Assembly (NCBI GenBank): GCA_946623825.1
Contig: CAMORN010000004.1
Coordinates: 1-47,832 of the forward strand
From: an uncultured Alphaproteobacteria bacterium
Lineage (GTDB): Bacteria; Pseudomonadota; Alphaproteobacteria; Rs-D84
Direction: 5' to 3'
Length of the DNA stretch: 47,832 nt
In this document: one piece after another, positions 47,778 to 47,832 of the stretch
Numbering within the stretch: the first letter of the stretch is position 1
How the letters are laid out: each line of letters starts with the position of its first letter
Notes under the pieces: model-generated
What the model was told of the DNA's origin: nothing
The model's database searches: none
What the model saw: only the letters and a program-made list of their open reading frames with translations
Position numbers and translations under genes: made by a program

Positions 47778-47832
47778 AATCTTTGGTTGGGGCAGCTGAT
47801 TCACTCGGACTTGTGTCCTGCGTGGCATTCGT
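47778..47832. repeat. 55-bp exact direct repeat, copy 2 (reaches window edge)
   Basis: Identical to 47604-47658 up to the last base, so the repeat may be longer. The hairpin ACACCCGTAAGGGGTGT just before it (about 47758-47774) matches the hairpin that begins the 45.5-kb repeat. Confidence 0.93.

Noticed and set aside
45481-47832. Integron attC sites or a CRISPR array
   Set aside because: The repeats are few and unevenly spaced, the genes lie on both strands, and no RYYYAAC/GTTRRRY cores, integrase or cas genes are seen.
47604-47832. tRNA or rRNA fragment in the 55-bp repeat
   Set aside because: No cloverleaf, anticodon arm or GGTTCRA T-loop can be formed, and no rRNA signature is seen. No tRNA gene was found anywhere in the window.

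Overview
The window is AT-rich, gene-dense bacterial DNA that reads as alphaproteobacterial. The evidence is a CcrM-type cell-cycle methyltransferase, CarD, an EnvC/CtpA pair, a BamE-like lipoprotein, and the tail of the spc/alpha ribosomal operon. A full pyruvate:ferredoxin oxidoreductase points to anaerobic or microaerobic life. With the many large cysteine-rich secreted proteins, this suggests a host-associated or gut alphaproteobacterial lineage. I infer something like the uncultured Rs-D84/RF32/'Enterousia' groups, but the sequence alone does not prove it.

Layout. 1-7.1 kb: rplO (5' end cut off), secY, rpsM, rpsK, rpoA, rplQ. adk is absent after secY. rpsK and rpoA are separated by a terminator and a 770-aa secreted protein with about 70 cysteines. 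7.1-14.1 kb: a small hypothetical gene, a 1008-aa cysteine-rich secreted protein, a membrane protein with an acidic linker, and a 755-aa secreted protein with two glycine-rich segments. 14.2-21.5 kb: housekeeping genes ccrM (minus), then nrdR-slt-rnhB-pgk and clpP-clpX (plus). 21.5-29.1 kb: three more members of the cysteine-rich family around infA. 29.2-33.9 kb: envelope genes for a YgiW-like OB-fold protein, an outer-membrane barrel, EnvC, CtpA and a PAP2 phosphatase. 33.95-34.2 kb: a highly structured minus-strand RNA candidate with its own promoter and terminator. 34.3-39.4 kb: nifJ, a BamE-like gene, carD, ssb. 39.5-42.3 kb: a two-gene secreted-protein operon. 42.3-47.8 kb: accessory genes (DUF1015 protein, two lipoproteins, NlpC/P60-like protein, methyltransferase, two unknowns) with dispersed structured repeats between them.

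Gene expression signals are very regular. Most transcription units start at an extended -10 box (TGnTATAAT or close) and end at a strong hairpin with a T-run, often working for both of two convergent genes. At several genes the -10 lies so close to the ATG that the mRNA would be leaderless.

The main candidates for undescribed biology are: (i) a four-member family of large secreted proteins sharing C-x6-CMDxFC-x9-CxC and several later cysteine blocks; (ii) the structured RNA before the PAP2 gene, which has two mutually exclusive pairings; (iii) the cysteine-rich gene lodged inside the alpha ribosomal operon; and (iv) the repeat-bounded accessory genes at the right end.
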